Assembly (NCBI GenBank): GCA_001417715.1
Contig: BBRT01000247.1
Span: forward strand, 1-64,000
DNA: 64,000 nt
Origin: Candidatus Symbiothrix dinenymphae
GTDB lineage: Bacteria > Bacteroidota > Bacteroidia > Bacteroidales > Azobacteroidaceae
Direction: 5' to 3'
Shown here: one piece after another, positions 24,470 through 32,156 of the stretch
Layout: each line of letters opens with the position of its first letter
Numbering within the stretch: position 1 is the first letter of the stretch
The notes under the pieces: model-generated
Database searches by the model: none
What the model saw: the letters and a program-made list of their open reading frames with translations, nothing else
Told to the model about the DNA's origin: nothing
Made by a program: the position numbers and the translations under genes

Positions 24470-26044
24470 ATGAAAAAGCAATTTTTGATGTTATGTGTCT
24501 TGACGGGAACGCTGAGTGTTTTCGCCCAAGAAAGGACTGATTCCGTGTATGTGGACCGTCTTTCCAAGCTCAACAATGTGATTGAACTTCCTTATAATGA
24601 GGTGGTTAGAAGATGTATTGATGGCTATGTGGGCAGACGAAGCGACCAGGTTGAACGGATGCTCGGATTGGCAGAGTTCTATTTTCCGATGATTGAAGAA
24701 TCGCTGGACAGAAACGAGATGCCGCACGAATTGAAATATCTGGCAGTGATTGAATCCGCCCTCAACCCGAATGCGCAGTCACGCGTGCGGGCAACCGGCT
24801 TGTGGCAATTTATGCTGGGAACCGGCAAAATATATGGCTTGGAAATCAACAGTCTGGTGGATGAACGCCGCGACCCGCAAAAGGCAACCGAAGCCGCTTG
24901 CAGATACCTGAAAGACATGTATCTGTTGTTTGGCGATTGGACGTTGTCTATTGCCTCCTACAACTGTGGTGCCGGAAATGTGCGCAAAGCCATTGCGCGT
25001 GCCGGTGGCAGAACCGACTACTGGGACATTTATCCCTATCTGCCTCGAGAAACGCGCATGTATGTGCCGCTGTTTATCGCCGCCGCTTATGCAATGAATT
25101 ATGCTGATATGCACAATATTAAAGCCATTGCACCGTCCATTCCGCTGGATGTGGACACGGTTATGGTGACAAAACAGGTGCATTTTGACCAGATTGCTGC
25201 CGTTTTGAACGTCAATAAGGAGGTGATTGAGATATTGAATCCGCAGTACAAATTGGGAGTTATTCCGGGGCACACACAGCCTCGTGTGTTAAAATTGCCT
25301 TCTCAGGCTGTCTATGCCTATATTGCCAACGAGGATGCCGTAGTGGATTTCAATCGGGATTCCATTTTTACCAACCGCATGTTTGCCGGAAATTTCAGCA
25401 ATTCCACGATGAATGCGCAGAAAAAGAAGTATCACAAAGTGAAACGGGGCGAAACACTGGCAAGTATTGGCAAAAAATATGGCGTAGATGTTGCAAGTAT
25501 CAGGCGATGGAACCGTTTGTCTGCCAAGACCACAGCGATAAATCAGGGTAAATCATTAGTCATTTACACCAATGAATTGCCGGCTGCACCACCTTCTTAT
25601 TTGGCAAAAGTGGATTACAAACCGTCCACAGATGCTGCTGCAACGCCAACGCCAACACCAATGCCAACGCCAACGGATGAAGAAACTGTTGCAGTTGCAG
25701 AAGCAGTTGTAGTTGCAGCTGCAGATGTAGAAGCAGTTGTGGATGTAGATGCGGATGCGGATGTAGATGTGGATGAAGATGGCGAACCGGTTTTGAATCA
25801 GGAAGATTTGGCGGAATTGGAAGCGCAATCGACCAATGAAGTTAGCAGTCAGGTATATGTCGATGTGAAGCCCCATAAAAGCAGCCCACAGTCGCCCATC
25901 ATTTATCACGTAAAAGAGGGCGACAGTTTGTATTCCATTGCCAAACAATATACAGGTGTTTCGCACAAAGATTTGATGGAGAGCAATCAGCTCAAAACAT
26001 CTGTGTTAAGAATAGGGCAAACGCTTCGCATTCCGGAAAGGTAA
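24470..26044 (+). CDS. LysM-containing lytic transglycosylase (MltD-like)
   Basis: 524 residues. Signal peptide (MKKQFLMLCVLTGTLSVFAQ), SLT domain at about 75-215 with catalytic Glu95 in IESALNPNAQSRVRATGLWQF and NCGAGNVRKA, LysM1 at about 321-366 (YHKVKRGETLASIGKKYG) and LysM2 at 478-522 (YHVKEGDSLYSIAKQY). A 75-residue linker is low in complexity: a Thr-Pro run, then alternating Val/Asp/Ala (VDVDADADVDVDEDGE), very acidic. It cleaves peptidoglycan to 1,6-anhydromuropeptides in the periplasm. It forms a pair with the DUF5683 gene and converges on the PAP2 gene. Confidence 0.92.
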   Translation: MKKQFLMLCVLTGTLSVFAQERTDSVYVDRLSKLNNVIELPYNEVVRRCIDGYVGRRSDQVERMLGLAEFYFPMIEESLDRNEMPHELKYLAVIESALNPNAQSRVRATGLWQFMLGTGKIYGLEINSLVDERRDPQKATEAACRYLKDMYLLFGDWTLSIASYNCGAGNVRKAIARAGGRTDYWDIYPYLPRETRMYVPLFIAAAYAMNYADMHNIKAIAPSIPLDVDTVMVTKQVHFDQIAAVLNVNKEVIEILNPQYKLGVIPGHTQPRVLKLPSQAVYAYIANEDAVVDFNRDSIFTNRMFAGNFSNSTMNAQKKKYHKVKRGETLASIGKKYGVDVASIRRWNRLSAKTTAINQGKSLVIYTNELPAAPPSYLAKVDYKPSTDAAATPTPTPMPTPTDEETVAVAEAVVVAAADVEAVVDVDADADVDVDEDGEPVLNQEDLAELEAQSTNEVSSQVYVDVKPHKSSPQSPIIYHVKEGDSLYSIAKQYTGVSHKDLMESNQLKTSVLRIGQTLRIPER

Positions 26045-26065
26045 TTACTGCCGCTTTGAACGCTA

Positions 26066-26899
26066 TTAAAAATTCACTGTCAATCCGATGCCGTTGGCGA
26101 CAGGATGCAGTGAATATTTTATTTTTGCTGCATTGCCGCCATTCAAAAGTTGGTTGAAACTGCCGCCGACAGATTTTCCGATGGCATAGCCCATCAAGGC
26201 ACCCGCAAAAGCTTCCGAGAGCCAATGTGAAAACGACGAAACGCCCAATCCGACACATCCGGCGTAGATAAACGCGCCCCGTTTCACCCACACATCGTCT
26301 GGATAAAGTTCCGCCAAAGTGGTAGCCATCGCAAACGCCACAATGGTGTGGCTGCTGGGCCAACCCGAAAACACGCCGCGCTCCATAAAGCCAAACGCCC
26401 AATCGCGGCTGTAATCCTCTGTGTCGCTGTATCGGGTGGGGTAAATGTGATGTTCCAGAATGTTTGGTGCCCGTCGTCCGGTGAACGCCTTGATTGAAAA
26501 CGAGATACCTACGCCCAACATTGCCGATTGCGCCAATGCCAAGCCGGTTACTTGCAGTTTCGCGTCGTCGTGCTTTCGCCCGTAGAAGTACGCGCCCACA
26601 GGAGCCGCCACAGGCACGAGATAGCCCATTGCGCCAAAAGGCGTGCCCGCATAAGCCATCCACGCATTGTTGTAAGCCAGCCTGTTCCACTGCCAATCAA
26701 TGCCGCTCTCCACCAAACCATACGTCCCCAATGCCGCAGCAGCATAATTCAGCCCGTAATTGTGAGTGAAACTGTGCACCACATTGGGTCCCAACTTGTA
26801 AAACACCTTGGACAGCGGCACAATTTGCGAATTTTGTGCCGACACGGCCAAACTTGCACTGAGTAAAGTGCTGAAAATAAATTTTTTCTTTGCGTTCAT
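26066..26899 (-). CDS. PAP2-superfamily protein with altered catalytic motifs
   Basis: 277 residues with a signal peptide (MNAKKKFIFSTLLSASLAVSAQ) and a hydrophobic core of the PAP2 fold. Motif 1 reads KAFTGRRAP rather than Kx6RP, motif 2 is intact (GWPSSHT, equivalent to PSGH), and motif 3 reads GVSSFSHWLSE where SRx5Hx3D is expected: Arg is absent and Asp is Glu. Active PAP2 enzymes dephosphorylate lipid phosphates such as undecaprenyl-PP at the periplasmic face. The changes make activity uncertain. It lies just downstream of the MarR regulator on the same strand and may be its target. Confidence 0.78.
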   Translation of the reverse strand: MNAKKKFIFSTLLSASLAVSAQNSQIVPLSKVFYKLGPNVVHSFTHNYGLNYAAAALGTYGLVESGIDWQWNRLAYNNAWMAYAGTPFGAMGYLVPVAAPVGAYFYGRKHDDAKLQVTGLALAQSAMLGVGISFSIKAFTGRRAPNILEHHIYPTRYSDTEDYSRDWAFGFMERGVFSGWPSSHTIVAFAMATTLAELYPDDVWVKRGAFIYAGCVGLGVSSFSHWLSEAFAGALMGYAIGKSVGGSFNQLLNGGNAAKIKYSLHPVANGIGLTVNF

Positions 26900-26972
26900 A
26901 TTGTGTTATTTTAGAATGATTTTAATTGATTTATGCAATAATTGACTTTATCAACTTTATAGGTAAATTTTT

Positions 26973-27407
26973 TTAGATTTTTCCGGCATTATTTTTCAAG
27001 ATTGCAAGCACTTTTGAGAAAGTTTCTATATCCTGTTCATTGACGCCTTGCAGGAGCAAATGAAACAACTCATGTTCTTTATTTACAATGGTTTGCGTAA
27101 TTGCTTTGCCTTTCTCTGTGACAGTAATAAGATTTTTTCGTCGGTCGTGTTCGTCCGCTTTGCGTTGCACCAAACCTTTGTTTTCGAGCAAATCAATTTG
27201 GCGCAATACCGCCGATTTGTCTTTCTTCGCCATTTCAGCAATATCCTGCTGAATAACGCCCTGATGAAAATACGCAATCATCAATATGCCGAAAGCCTCC
27301 TCCGGAAGTTCGATTTGAAGGTCCGACAAATTTTTTCTGAAAGCCTGTTCAATGGCTTTCAACGTTATCGCCAAGTTTAGCGACAGGGGTAATTTCTTTG
27401 CATTCAT
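26973..27407 (-). CDS. MarR-family transcriptional regulator
   Basis: I place the start at ATG 27407 (MNAKKLPLSLN), giving 144 residues; the frame extends back to 27461, but this would cross the promoter. The winged-helix core is seen in FHQGVIQQDIAEMAKKDKSAVLRQIDLLENKGLVQRKADEHDRRKNLITVTEKG, with the DxRxx wing. MarR proteins bind palindromes at their own promoters and respond to small ligands. A long inverted repeat at 27441-27469 lies directly upstream of its -7 box. PAP2 follows in the same direction after 73 bp. Confidence 0.88.
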   Translation of the reverse strand: MNAKKLPLSLNLAITLKAIEQAFRKNLSDLQIELPEEAFGILMIAYFHQGVIQQDIAEMAKKDKSAVLRQIDLLENKGLVQRKADEHDRRKNLITVTEKGKAITQTIVNKEHELFHLLLQGVNEQDIETFSKVLAILKNNAGKI

Positions 27408-27430
27408 TGTAATTGTTTTTTTTGACGACG

Positions 27431-27469
27431 CAAAGGTATGAAAATTAGTTGATATATGCAACTAATTTT
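27431..27469 (-). promoter_or_regulatory. marR promoter with candidate operator
   Basis: TACCTTTG (minus strand, 27431-27438) is followed upstream by an inverted repeat of aaaattagttg (27441-27451) and its exact complement (27459-27469) around a 7-bp spacer. The repeat covers the -10 to -40 region, an ideal site for autorepression by the MarR protein. Confidence 0.7.
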
Positions 27470-27509
27470 CCCCATTTAAAATATTTCAGCCGCTCATTTG
27501 TCTTCCTAA

Positions 27510-27833
27510 ATGGAAAGAGAAGTGAAATTTTTAATAATTATCAGAATGAATACAGTTTATATTGTAGTTGGAAGCGTGTTTTTGCTTTGGTTCGTTCACG
27601 GACTTTGCCGTCATGCACGCGGGAGAAACAGGGTTATCCATGTGATTGATGGCAACTGCACCGGATGCGGGCGTTGTGTCAAGCGATGCCAACACCATGT
27701 GTTGGAATTGGTGAAGGATGAAAACGGGACACATGCCGTTGTGAAACAGCCCGACCGTTGCTCCGCGTGTGGGGACTGCCTGCCCAAATGCAAATTCAGT
27801 GCGTTAAATTTCGCTAACACCCTACTATCGTAA
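27510..27833 (+). CDS. Small membrane-anchored ferredoxin, 2x[4Fe-4S]
   Basis: 107 residues from ATG 27510, or 95 from ATG 27546 (MNTVYIVVGSVFLLWFVHGL), which starts directly at the membrane helix and looks more natural. Two Cys motifs, CTGCGRCVKRCQ and CSACGDCLPKC, give two [4Fe-4S] clusters. The role is electron transfer at the membrane; the partner is unknown. The last residues (NTLLS) and the stop codon come from DNA shared with the 3' end of the convergent ATPase gene, which overlaps by 20 bp. Its original C-terminus may therefore have been altered when the ATPase cassette arrived. Confidence 0.82.
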   Translation: MEREVKFLIIIRMNTVYIVVGSVFLLWFVHGLCRHARGRNRVIHVIDGNCTGCGRCVKRCQHHVLELVKDENGTHAVVKQPDRCSACGDCLPKCKFSALNFANTLLS

Positions 27834-29376
27834 CGGTTTTCCCCTGCACCATTTCTGTTTTAAGATAAATTTTGGCATCCCAATCTATATCGGGGCGGCG
27901 GTCGAAAATAATCAGCCAACCCTCTTTGGCACCTACTGTGTCCATATAGTTGATGAGTTGGGCGTAGCTTTTTTCTTCGGTTTTGGAGCTGTATCGGAGT
28001 TTCAGTTCGATGGGGTATTTTTGTCCTTCATATTCTACGCACAAGTCCAAACGGTCGCGACCGGCGGCAAATTCGCGGACAATCTGCCCGCCGCCGTTGA
28101 CAATCCGTTGCAGAAAAGCCTGCAAAATCAGGTGAGGTGCCGCTTCTTTATAGTCGAAACGTTCGACCCATATCGCACTGTTTTCGCGCCAAAAGGCTTG
28201 AAAATCCTGCATCAGATAAATCATGTCGATACGCCCGTTTTTCAGATAGCGGGGCATTTGGTAGGGATACTTCTCGCTGCACAAATCTTGCTGTGAATCG
28301 GCACTTAAAGTACGCAGAATTACTTCGGCATAAATAGGATTTGCCGGTGCTACCAGCCCCGGAGCTTCCCGAATCAGGCCAAGGTCTTTGGTGTAGAGAT
28401 AGTCGTCCGATTGCGTACTTATTTTCTCTATGTCGCCAATGATGACCGGCTCCATCACCCGCCGCACGCGCTCCTCTTTGAGCCGTTCGAGCAGGCTGTC
28501 GATATGAGTGTCGCGCCGCAGGATGATGGTTTGGATGGCTTCTTCCACCAATTCTGCCGTCACCGGCTTGGTATAATCGGATTGGAGCGTTTCTTCAATC
28601 ACCTCGCATGCAATGGCATTAACCAACCATGGCTGTCCCTGCGTTTGCTTGAGAACCAAGTCGATAGCTTCTTGTTCAAACACTTGTCCTGTTTCCGCAG
28701 TATGCTGTCCGTACAATTCTACTGCCTCCTCTTTTGTGAAATTGCTAAAAGTCAGTGCTTTTTTAATCACATTAAACGGACTTGCGCTGCCAAGCGACTC
28801 GCTGTCGGGACGAATCCGTGCTTTGAAGTCGCGAATGTTGCGCATACCCACCAAGGCTATCGAATGGACAAACGGGGTATTACCGCGCGTAGTGTAGCCG
28901 TCTCTCAATTGCCGAAGGAAAGTAATCAATGTACCCTCACTCAAGCAGTCGGCTTCATCGAAAAAGATGATAAGCGGCTTGTCTGATGACATACAAAAAA
29001 CAGTCAACTCATCAACCAGCACACCGGCATAATTGCTGTAGTCAGCATCTTTGGCAAATGTTTCTCCTTTGGGTATGTTCGAAAAGCGAAATTTTGATTG
29101 CATCCGCTTGACTATCGCCGGAATGCCTTCTTTCGGGTCAATAATACCCTGCGCCGCTTCCAATGAGCAGTAAAGCGCATAATACTTGCCCTCGCTATTG
29201 ATGCGGTTAACCAAATCAAGCAGCAACGTGGTTTTGCCGCTCTGCCGCGGAGCGTGAATCACAAAATACTGCTCCTGCTCAATGAGTTCTCTGATGCCCG
29301 ACAAACGCGATGAAGCCTCTATCATATAGTGCTTCGCTTCGTCGCAGGGTCCTGCTACATTAAAATATCGTGCCAT
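27814..29376 (-). CDS. AAA-like ATPase with C-terminal PD-(D/E)XK domain, copy 1
   Basis: 520 residues. Walker A is PRQSGKTT (43-50) and Walker B is IIFFDEADCLSEGT (137-150). A winged-helix-like middle region follows, and the C-terminal part has RLDLCVEYEGQKYPIELKLR, fitting the D...ExK core of PD-(D/E)XK nucleases. Such solitary ATPase/nuclease-fold genes are expanded in anaerobic Bacteroidota and their role is not established. Two further copies lie at 46666 and 63194; this one is the most diverged (around 90% by eye). About 50 bp upstream, including a TACCTTTG box (29392-29399), is also conserved with copy 2. Confidence 0.85.
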   Translation of the reverse strand: MARYFNVAGPCDEAKHYMIEASSRLSGIRELIEQEQYFVIHAPRQSGKTTLLLDLVNRINSEGKYYALYCSLEAAQGIIDPKEGIPAIVKRMQSKFRFSNIPKGETFAKDADYSNYAGVLVDELTVFCMSSDKPLIIFFDEADCLSEGTLITFLRQLRDGYTTRGNTPFVHSIALVGMRNIRDFKARIRPDSESLGSASPFNVIKKALTFSNFTKEEAVELYGQHTAETGQVFEQEAIDLVLKQTQGQPWLVNAIACEVIEETLQSDYTKPVTAELVEEAIQTIILRRDTHIDSLLERLKEERVRRVMEPVIIGDIEKISTQSDDYLYTKDLGLIREAPGLVAPANPIYAEVILRTLSADSQQDLCSEKYPYQMPRYLKNGRIDMIYLMQDFQAFWRENSAIWVERFDYKEAAPHLILQAFLQRIVNGGGQIVREFAAGRDRLDLCVEYEGQKYPIELKLRYSSKTEEKSYAQLINYMDTVGAKEGWLIIFDRRPDIDWDAKIYLKTEMVQGKTVTIVGC

Positions 29377-29466
29377 AATTCAATTTTTTGGCAAAGGTAC
29401 GCATTTAAAATGACTTTTACCATTTTTTTTATACCAAATTGCAATTCCGGTCGGGAGCCGCATCCT

Positions 29467-30426
29467 TTATCTCTTCGGATACAGTTCGCCGCTGCCTCCA
29501 TTGTTCCATGAGGTAAGTACGGCTCTCACCTTGCCGAGTTGCGCTTCCACCAGATTGTATTCATTTTGAGCAGAATGTTGTTCGATGCTGTAATAGCCGG
29601 TATATCCTACATCGCGCAAGACTGCCAAGCGTTTTGGCAGGTTGATGTCCTCGCAGCAATCCCATGGGATATGGGTGTGACAGACATATTTAGCTGCGGC
29701 TTTTTCGACGGCTAAATTCTCTTCATAGCTGCCACACCATCCGCCGAAGTGCATACAAATGCCGAATCCGGGATGGTCAACCGCCTTAATCAGTTTTTCC
29801 ATGTGTGTCCAGCATCGTGCGGGTCCAAAATGCACCTCTGCTCCTACTTTGAAGCCATTGTCGTGTGCATATTGCGCCAGTTCCTTGTAGCGCTTCACTA
29901 TAAAATCGAACTCCTGATTCGTCCATCCATCCTCATCTTTGCGATCATTGTACATTGGAGGTCCCGCATCGAAGCGAACAAAACCGACTCCCCACAGTTT
30001 GGCTATTTGCATATAACGGTCTTGCAAAGCGCGAAGTTTAGCGGGGTTATCATTGCCCGCGTGCATGACATGCGCACCGTCCACTGCAATGTTGGGCACA
30101 AATAACTGCTCGTTTTTGAGGGTGGTAGCCACTTTATTGATGAAATTATCCTCCGTACTGGTAATCATTCCATTCCAGAGGTCTGCTGCACCTAAATGGT
30201 AACGATATTTGCAGGTTTCAAAGAAATGGAAAATGTTCATCATTCCGGCAAGCATCAAGCCGTGAAACGAGTAGGAAAGCATAGATATGCGCAATGGATT
30301 GGGCGCATTGAGGCTGTCTGTCAATGCCGACGTGGCGGCAGTGGCGGCAGTAGCGGCAAAAGGCGATGCCATCAAAGCAGTGGCGCCTAATGCGGATTGT
30401 TTTAAAAAATTTCTTCTTGTTGTCAT
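29467..30426 (-). CDS. Secreted sugar phosphate isomerase/epimerase-like TIM barrel
   Basis: 319 residues. The Tat-type signal is RRNFLKQSALGATALMASPF. The TIM-barrel AP-endonuclease-2-like fold is indicated by KVGAEVHFGPARC, GFGICMHFGGWCG, YVCHTHIPWDCCED and GYYSIEQHSAQNEYN, which supply the metal-binding Glu, His and Glu. Export makes action on sugar phosphates unlikely. In Bacteroides, similar exported isomerase-like and Gfo/Idh proteins process 3-keto sugars, and the partner oxidoreductase sits 45 bp upstream here. Both follow the PUL A glycosidases on the same strand. Confidence 0.8.
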   Translation of the reverse strand: MTTRRNFLKQSALGATALMASPFAATAATAATSALTDSLNAPNPLRISMLSYSFHGLMLAGMMNIFHFFETCKYRYHLGAADLWNGMITSTEDNFINKVATTLKNEQLFVPNIAVDGAHVMHAGNDNPAKLRALQDRYMQIAKLWGVGFVRFDAGPPMYNDRKDEDGWTNQEFDFIVKRYKELAQYAHDNGFKVGAEVHFGPARCWTHMEKLIKAVDHPGFGICMHFGGWCGSYEENLAVEKAAAKYVCHTHIPWDCCEDINLPKRLAVLRDVGYTGYYSIEQHSAQNEYNLVEAQLGKVRAVLTSWNNGGSGELYPKR

Positions 30427-30471
30427 TGTATGTACTTTTTATTTATTATTATTATTCATTTATATTTATCA

Positions 30472-32010
30472 TTAAATTTCCCATCCTTGGCGGATATTGC
30501 GGGTAAGCAATTTGTTGGCAGCCTCATCATTGGTGATGGTGCGTGTTGCCGGATTATACTCCAATTTCTTCCCGTTGCTCATCAGTGATACAGAGCCAAG
30601 ATTGAAGGTTTCATTTACTTCTTTAGCCTTTTCAAATGCTCCAACTCCTTTTCCCTTGCCACGGCAGCCATCTATCCAGCCTTGCAGCCAGCGTACAGTG
30701 CCGTCAGCCAATATATCTTCCGGCTTGTCAGGCATGGGATAGCCTTCCATATTGGCGTATTGCGATGCTTGTTTCCCGACGATTTTCGGATTTTCCCGAA
30801 AGAACCCCGATACGATAGCGCCTTTTTCGCCAACAAACATCATGCCTTCAATAGGCAGGTCGTAGCCTTCGTATCCTTCCGGCATTTGCGGTTTCATGCC
30901 GCCATCATGCCATTGCACGATAATTTTGCCCGAACCGTCCTTATACGGAACGTCAAAGCGATAGGCAGCCGCCAACGGGTAGGAATAGTTGTTCACAACG
31001 AATGAGGGCACATTGTTTTTCAGCCCGACCACACGCGAGAAACGTGTGCTTGCAGAAATGGCAGAATCCAACTTAAACGCATCAAACACCGGCAAAAGGC
31101 TGTAATATCCCATATCGGCAATAGCGCCTGCGCCAAACTCGTACCAGCCGCGGAAAGTGGCATGGGTGTAATGTGGATGATAGTCGCGCATCTCGGCAGG
31201 TCCCAACCACAGATCCCAGTTGAATCCATCGGGAACGGGTGGTTTATCTGTCGGTATTTCAGGATATTGGGGCCATACCGGACGATTGCTCCAATTGTGT
31301 ATTTCTTTGAGTTGTCCAATGGCTCCGGCATCCACCCATTTCTTTATCAAACCTATATTGCCCATGCCGGAAGCATTGAATGCCATCATGTGAGTGGATA
31401 GTTTGGAAGAGGCGGCAAGGTCGACCACCTTCATCGCTTCGGTCAATTTATTGCCCAAAGGCTTGTGCATGATGATGTGCTTCCCGCGTTTCAGGCAGTC
31501 AATAGCCTGATAAGCGTGCAAATGGTCAGGCGACATAATCTTTACAGCGTCCACATCCTTCACTTTGTCCAGCAATTCGCGATAGTCTTCAACGGCAGCA
31601 ATCGTTTTCTTGTATCCGGGGAGGTTCTTCCGATAGTAGGCTTCAACGATTTCTTTCATAATGTTCCGCCCTCCCGGTATCCCTTTCGCGCCTTCCTTCC
31701 ACGCAGGCTCATCAATAAACTTGCGCAATTGGTCACGCAAGCCGTTCTCGCTCCAATGGATATAGTCATAACTCTCTCTGTTGGGGTCTGCCACGCCTAC
31801 AATTTCTATCGCCGGCGCCTTCAACAAGGCGCCCACTTCGGCTAAACCTTGAGTGCCGCAACCGATATGCACTAATCGGATTTTATCGCTCGGCGCGACC
31901 ATCCCCTTTTTTTTAGCCGCAAAAACATGGCTGGGAATAACGGTAAGAGCACCAATGGCGGTTGCTCCGGCGGTAAGAAATTCACGCCTACTCATGGAAT
32001 GAATTGGCAT
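30472..32010 (-). CDS. Secreted Gfo/Idh/MocA oxidoreductase with Tat signal
   Basis: About 513 residues from ATG 32010 (MPIHSMSRREFLTAGATAIG); ATG 31995 (MSRREFL) is also possible. The frame stays open further upstream through a 15-bp repeat that offers an ATG at several units (32058, 32043 and 32028). The Tat motif SRREFL, Rossmann motif VHIGCGTQGLAEVG and a MHKPLGNKL motif in place of EKP are seen, followed by the long C-terminal domain with GFNWDLWLGPAEMRDYHP. It probably oxidises or reduces a sugar in the periplasm together with the downstream isomerase-like protein. The gene follows GH127 copy 1. Confidence 0.82.
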   Translation of the reverse strand: MPIHSMSRREFLTAGATAIGALTVIPSHVFAAKKKGMVAPSDKIRLVHIGCGTQGLAEVGALLKAPAIEIVGVADPNRESYDYIHWSENGLRDQLRKFIDEPAWKEGAKGIPGGRNIMKEIVEAYYRKNLPGYKKTIAAVEDYRELLDKVKDVDAVKIMSPDHLHAYQAIDCLKRGKHIIMHKPLGNKLTEAMKVVDLAASSKLSTHMMAFNASGMGNIGLIKKWVDAGAIGQLKEIHNWSNRPVWPQYPEIPTDKPPVPDGFNWDLWLGPAEMRDYHPHYTHATFRGWYEFGAGAIADMGYYSLLPVFDAFKLDSAISASTRFSRVVGLKNNVPSFVVNNYSYPLAAAYRFDVPYKDGSGKIIVQWHDGGMKPQMPEGYEGYDLPIEGMMFVGEKGAIVSGFFRENPKIVGKQASQYANMEGYPMPDKPEDILADGTVRWLQGWIDGCRGKGKGVGAFEKAKEVNETFNLGSVSLMSNGKKLEYNPATRTITNDEAANKLLTRNIRQGWEI

Positions 32011-32013
32011 TTT

Positions 32014-32148
32014 CACTTGATCATTCATAACTTGATCGTTCATAACTTTATCTTTCATAACTTTATCTTTTATAACTTTATCTTTTATAACTTTATCTTT
32101 TATAACTTTATCTTTTATAACTTTATCTTTTATAACTTTATCTTTTAT
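32014..32148 (-). repeat. 15-bp tandem repeat at the start of the Gfo/Idh gene
   Basis: Nine units: six exact aactttatcttttat copies (32059-32148) and three variants (32014-32058). On the coding strand they encode IKDKV, MKDKV and MNDQV pentapeptides in the same frame as the gene. The array fills the gap between the GH127 stop (32157) and the Tat signal and lies at the left edge of the GH127/propeller duplication. Confidence 0.95.
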
Positions 32149-32156
32149 AACTTAAC

